Part shown: positions 60,150-64,000 of the stretch, in pieces
Layout of the letters: every line of letters starts with the position of its first letter
Position numbering within the stretch: the stretch's first letter is position 1
NCBI GenBank assembly: GCA_030407315.1
Contig: JALQPE010000067.1
Coordinates: 51,092 to 115,091 of the forward strand
Reading direction: 5' to 3'
Length of the DNA: 64,000 nt
From: Asparagopsis taxiformis
Lineage: Eukaryota > Rhodophyta > Florideophyceae > Bonnemaisoniales > Bonnemaisoniaceae
The notes under the pieces: model-generated
Told to the model about the DNA's origin: nothing
Database searches by the model: none
The model's input: only the letters and a program-made list of their open reading frames with translations
Made by a program: the position numbers and the translations under genes

Positions 60150-60404
60150 CTGGATGTCGGGTCCTAGGATCCGCTGTAAGTACTAGTGAAAGTGGATGTC
60201 GGGTCCTAGTATTCCGCCGAACGTACTAAGAAAGCGGTGTCGAGTCCTAGTATTTGCCGAACGTACTAGAAAAGTGGACGTCCGCATCCAAAATGTGTTA
60301 TTTTTTTTGGACGCGGACGTTCATTTGTTCTGTAAATCTCGGGGCCGACTAGGACCCGTACTAGAGAAACTGGACGTCCGCGTCCACTTCCGAAAACACA
60401 GACG
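60150..60404 (-). repeat. Right terminus and subterminal repeats of the transposon
   Basis: Read from 60404 inward on the minus strand: the terminus CGTCTGTGTTTTCGGAAGTG, GGACGCGGACGTCCA and GGATGCGGACGTCCAC boxes, then three copies of a roughly 50-bp unit with CTAGTAC and CCCGACATCCA. The same order occurs from 61254 on the plus strand. Confidence 0.8.
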
Positions 60405-61253
60405 ATAGCGCTGGATCAGACTGTGGGGGCGCATGGTTGAGTCTGTCACGGTGGTGCGCATCTAGGGCTATGCCACATATCACCGATTCACATACCCATA
60501 CAAAGGTGTAGCAATTTCAAACCTTGCAAATGTAAAGTTTCAAACTCTGGCCGGGATTCTTGATAAAAATGTCTCGTGACAAAGTATTCAGCTGACTGTA
60601 ATAAGCTTGTCGGACATCAGATGTCCATACATCAGTGGCAATCGCGGCAACTGAAAGAAGCATGCGAATGAAGACGGTTGCACAGTTTGTGTCGTGTCAA
60701 CCATTACGTCTTTCAGCTTGTCACGGTGTCCACCAATGACATAGCGGCTTTAATTATGTTTGACTTTTCCGTCAGCTGTTAACTTGATACAGAGAACAAA
60801 TCGACCGGGTAGTACATTTGCGCCAGGCGGTATTTCGCTGCGCAGTATTACCTTGAAAGTGCCTCGGGCGATTAGATCTCGTATTTCTCTGCGTTTAGCT
60901 TCGTTCATTTCCGGAGTGTGACATCGATTATCCGTAGGTGAGATAATTTCTGTCATGAACGTATCGCTTAGTTCGTCACATGACTTGAAAGACTTGAATA
61001 CCGAATAGATTTGAGTAAGGAATGTGTCAGCGGCTTCCGTGGGTGTCAGTGTCCTGTGCAATGCCGAATGGACGGGCAGGTCCTATGTCACAGTCTCTGA
61101 CGTAGATGAGTTTCTTCTCTCTGTCAACAGTAGTGACAGTATAGGGTCCTTTCCATTCTCCTATTCGATTCGCAATCAACTTTTCTCTCCACACTAACAC
61201 TTTCTGACCGGGTTCAAATGTTACGTGAGCGGAGGCGGACGACTGATGGCGAA
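60405..61253 (-). pseudogene. Inverted copia fragment: integrase C-terminus and RT start
   Basis: On the minus strand from 61253 down: integrase C-terminal motifs (F-E-P-G-Q-K-V-L-V-W-R-E-K, N-R-I-G-E-W-K-G-P-Y). Then comes the start of copia RT (60750-61061: A-R-G-T-F-K-V-I, I-P-P-G-A-N-V-L-P-G-R-F-V). After a stop and frameshifts, further RT (R-Y-V-I-G-G-H-R-D-K and D-V-W-T-S-D-V-R-Q-A-Y-Y) continues to about 60450. It is the sequence that should follow the integrase core ending at 33184, in the opposite orientation and between the facing termini of two transposon copies. Confidence 0.8.
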
Positions 61254-62089
61254 CGTCTGTGTTTTCGGAAGTGGACGCGGACGTCCAGTCTCTCTAGTAC
61301 GGTTCCTAGTCGGCCCCGAGATTTACTAGAACAATGGACGGCCGCGTCCCAAAAAAAATAAAAATTTTTTGGATGCGGACGTCCACTTTCTCTAGTACAT
61401 ATGGCGGAATACTAGGGCCCGACATCCACTTTCTCTAGTACATTGGCGGAATACTAGGACCCGACATCCACTTTCTCTAGTACGTTTGGCGGAATACTAG
61501 GACCCGACATCCAGTATACAATATATCAGCGAAAACCGGGAGGGAAGAAATTACAGCGGATGGTAAATTCAGGGCCCATATCGGACCGTATTTTATTCTC
61601 TCATTTAGGAAACTGCTCGTATACAATACGTCTCTCTAGAATAGGGAATACATATCTGGTCAGAATAGGAAATAAATACCCGGTTAGAATAGGAAATACG
61701 TATCCAGCCAGAATACGGAATATGTATCCAGCCAGAATACAAATACGTATCCAGCGGAATACAAAATACCTGTCAGCATATCGTCGATCACCCCATCTCC
61801 CTCACTATCACGTTCTCCCTACCATCCGAACGCCATGCACCACCATCCGCACATACTTCAAGAACCTCACGACCTAGATTACAAAAAATCCGCTCCTTCC
61901 CATTCCATCCCGCTTTCCTCGACACCACCCCAGCCCATTAAATCATCAAGACATCAAACACGAACATGGTCAGCAAAATCTTACACCACTTGAAACCCAC
62001 TCTCACTTCTATCGTATGCCCGAAAATATACACATACCAGAAAAACCTCACAGCTTCATTCCCCATCTTCCTAGATCCCTTCTTCACTC

Positions 62090-63030
62090 TCCTTGAGTCC
62101 TGCCGTTCCTGCTCACCACTCCTGCATCACTTACACAACATCGGAATCAACCACAACAGTCAGATTCAAAAGCAACGCTTACCACGACAGATATCCTAGA
62201 AACTCCCTTACTTACCTCTCCGAGAGGATGAGTGAATCATCCATCCTACACAAAATACAAACCATGATCCAAAAACCTTGCAATGAATAATCAAAGTCAG
62301 CAGTCCATATCTTCGCAAAACAAGTCTTGGGCTCAGTGAAACTTACCTTCTGTCATCAACATTCCTGCATCATCTACACCACATCGGAATCAACCACAAC
62401 AGTCAGACTCAAACCAACCTTCCCTCACAGCATACTTTCAAAACTCGCACACTTACCTTCGCTCCACACAATACACACCATGACTCAATAGGCTTCCAAT
62501 GAAAAATATCGCATCAACGGAAATAGTCAAAACCACACTTCCCTCGCTGCTTACTTTCAAAACTCGCACACTTACTTTACCTGTTCCATCCTGCACACAA
62601 TAAAAACCATAAATCACGTAATCGTGTAGCCAAGAAAAGTAGTCAGCATTCCGCATCTTCGCACAACCGGTCTAGGCGCCCAATGTGACTTACCTTCCGT
62701 CATCACTATTCCTCCATCACCTACGCAACATCAGATTCAATCGCAACAGTCAGATTGAAAACCAACTTTCCCTCGCTACATACCCTGAGAACTCGCAAAT
62801 GTACCTCTCATCCATCCTACACACAATACAAACCATGATCCATAAACCTTGCAATGATATAATCATAGTCAGCAGTCCATATCTTCGCAAAGCACATCTT
62901 GGCACTCAATGAAATTACCTTCCGTCATCAACATTCCTGCATCATCTATACAACATCGGAATCAACCACAACAGTCCGACTCAAAACCAACCTTCCCTCG
63001 CAGCATACTTTCAAACTTCACGTACCTCTC
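62090..63030. repeat. Tandem duplications specific to copy R
   Basis: Units of roughly 150-280 bp, each carrying CATCGGAATCAACCACAACA or a close variant (near 62140, 62385, 62730 and 62955), plus partial units with ATCGCATCAACGGAAATAGTC. Copy L has one such unit (about 59330-59560). The array explains the extra 770 bp of this arm. Confidence 0.75.
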
Positions 63031-63777
63031 TTCCATCCTCCGCTCAATACACACCATCAGTCAACAGGCTTCCCATGAAAAATATCGCATCAACGGAAAT
63101 AGTCAGACTCAAAACCACGCTTCCCTCAACGCATACCCTCAAGATTCGCGCACGTACCTTCGTCCATCCTCTACACTAAAAAAAAGCAAAGGCGGTCCAA
63201 GAATCTCAGTCGGTGATGAGGGCGGAGTGGTGCCTGCGGCGTCGACCGGACAGCTTTCTGCGTCCGCTTAAGTCTTGCTGTGCATACTCGAAATCATCGC
63301 CGGCAGTGAGATTGAGTATGGCCAAGCCATGGTCTCTGATTCCCCGAACAATGAGATCCGGATCGAGAACAACAAATATAAACATATAATCATATATATG
63401 AGAATCCATTTGCTTTCCTTACATGATCCGTGGCATATCCGCTGTAAAGCACATTCAGATTCACGAAGTTTGGAAATAAAAAAGTTTATTATTACAATGA
63501 ATTAATTGAAAATCCATGTCCCAGGGCAGTCGTTCGTCCTTCCATGCACACGTTGCCAGCACGCAATGTGATGTAACAGTTGGAAATGATTGAACTCTCG
63601 GTTAAATTCCACCGTTGGGATGTCAGCTGGAGTGAGCACAAAACTACTACCCACAAACTACGAACGAACACGTTACATTCCAAGTCTCGAAAGCACCACA
63701 AAATAAAATTGGTCGCATCTGGACGGCACAGTCTCCCCTGTTCAGCTCGCAATCCTCCCTTTGCGTCAAAACTCGAC

Positions 63778-64000
63778 ATGGAATGCAAGTATGAAGGGTG
63801 CTTCTACCACTGCGTAGATGCTTATGCGCTCGCGCTGCATGAGCGAACGTGTCGCTACCGTTTCAACCCCTCTCCCCACATTTCAACAACGCTCGTGTCC
63901 CTGCCGTCACCCATGAGCCCTGCTCGAAACGGCGACCATGATTCCCCGCAACCCAGCTCCCCAGACCCAGAATCTGGTCGTGCTTCCCTCCAGCGACTCA
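63778..64000 (+). CDS. Start of a second transposase copy (partial)
   Basis: ATG at 63778 begins MECKYEGCFYHC, identical to the copy at 58650 except His for one Tyr, and has the same C-x4-C...H-x3-C finger. A lost A after CCCC near 63879 and an extra C near 63921 shift the frame and restore it, and another extra C near 63988 shifts it again. It runs off the window. Interrupted as read, it may be a pseudogene or contain sequence errors. Confidence 0.6.
   Translation, partial: MECKYEGCFYHCVDAYALALHERTCRYRFNPSPHISTTLVSLPSPMSPARNGDHDSPQPSSPDPESGRASLQRL

Larger units (their letters stand above)
33185..60404. mobile_element. Large Plavaka-like DNA transposon (copy L), with nested chromovirus
   Basis: Both ends carry the same inverted terminus: CGTCTGTGTTYTCGGAARTGGACGCGGACGTCCA followed by a CTCTAGTAC box (33185 inward, and on the minus strand from 60404 inward). 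Beyond about 50 bp the two ends differ but share subterminal GGACGTCC and CTAGTAC repeats. The left flank is copia integrase. Contents: zinc-ribbon fragment (34267-34476), nested chromovirus (35346-47816), methyltransferase-SET gene (49401-52587), two-frame coiled-coil gene (53248-55532) and minus-strand Plavaka-like transposase (55610-58650). Without the nested element and its TSD the length is about 14.7 kb. A 2-bp TT duplication is suggested by the rejoined copia. That the left and right ends belong to one element is inference from the flanks. Confidence 0.65.
58429..60404. repeat. Left arm of the large inverted repeat
   Basis: This arm (transposase N-terminus outward to the transposon terminus) is repeated in inverted orientation at 61254-64000. 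Shared landmarks include the zinc-finger start, a 58.7-59.2 kb stretch, the minisatellite and the terminus. Identity looks about 90 percent or more where I compared it by eye. The right arm is about 770 bp longer because of tandem duplications. Confidence 0.9.
61254..64000. mobile_element. Second Plavaka-like transposon (copy R), inverted and truncated by the window
   Basis: Starts with the same terminus (CGTCTGTGTTTTCGG) and repeats the right end of copy L in inverted orientation: subterminal boxes, minisatellite, intergenic region, and the transposase zinc-finger start at 63778. The rest lies beyond the window. Confidence 0.85.

Overview
The window is nuclear DNA of a eukaryote with compact, mostly intronless genes, short secreted protein genes preceded by TATA-like boxes, an intron-bearing tRNA, a circularly permuted tRNA gene and many transposons. 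Permuted tRNA genes are best known from red algae (Cyanidioschyzon) and some small green algae. Together with the Cys-rich secreted families and a haloperoxidase-fold protein, this suggests a red alga, plausibly a florideophyte such as Chondrus. The taxon is an inference.

1-28.5 kb, host genes. In order: tRNA-Ala(AGC); two convergent paralogous small secreted basic proteins; a permuted tRNA-Gly(UCC) whose 3' half precedes its 5' half; a secreted protein of the vanadium haloperoxidase/PAP2 fold with two altered active-site motifs; tRNA-Thr(UGU) with a 12-nt intron; a Mab-21/cGAS-like nucleotidyltransferase with its acidic triad present; three minus-strand secreted paralogs built from a six-Cys repeat (9, 4 and 4 copies); and, among these, a plus-strand secreted protein with a different Cys-rich repeat and a distinctive C-terminal domain. 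About 5.5 kb then holds no gene I can support.

28.9-64 kb, nested mobile elements. The oldest layer is a decayed Ty1/copia element (gag, protease, integrase core). A solo LTR sits inside its protease (TSD CTCAC). Its integrase is cut at 33184 by a DNA transposon that I place at 33185-60404. That transposon carries a Plavaka-like (CACTA-related) transposase, an amino-methyltransferase fused to a SET domain (preceded by a long unknown N-terminal part), and a two-frame coiled-coil protein joined across a perfect A AAA AAG slippery heptamer. Inside it is a 12.5-kb Ty3/gypsy chromovirus (35346-47816) with near-identical LTRs and TSD CTCCC. This chromovirus has gag and pol linked by TAATG, an RT with YLDV in place of YxDD, and a 1099-codon antisense ORF of unknown function.

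At 60405-61253 lies an 849-bp inverted piece of copia (integrase C-terminus and RT start), and from 61254 a second, inverted copy of the same transposon runs off the window. The copia sequence left of 33185 and the copia sequence ending at 61253 rejoin in frame. This supports insertion of the transposon into copia followed by inversion between the two transposon copies. If the boundaries are right, the transposon without its nested retroelement is about 14.7 kb: a large cargo-bearing Plavaka-type element that appears to encode its own DNA- and histone-modifying enzyme. I know of no described element of this composition.

Several genes in the mobile region carry single-base frameshifts, and the two LTRs differ mostly by one-base indels in short runs. 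Some frameshifts may therefore be sequence errors rather than decay.
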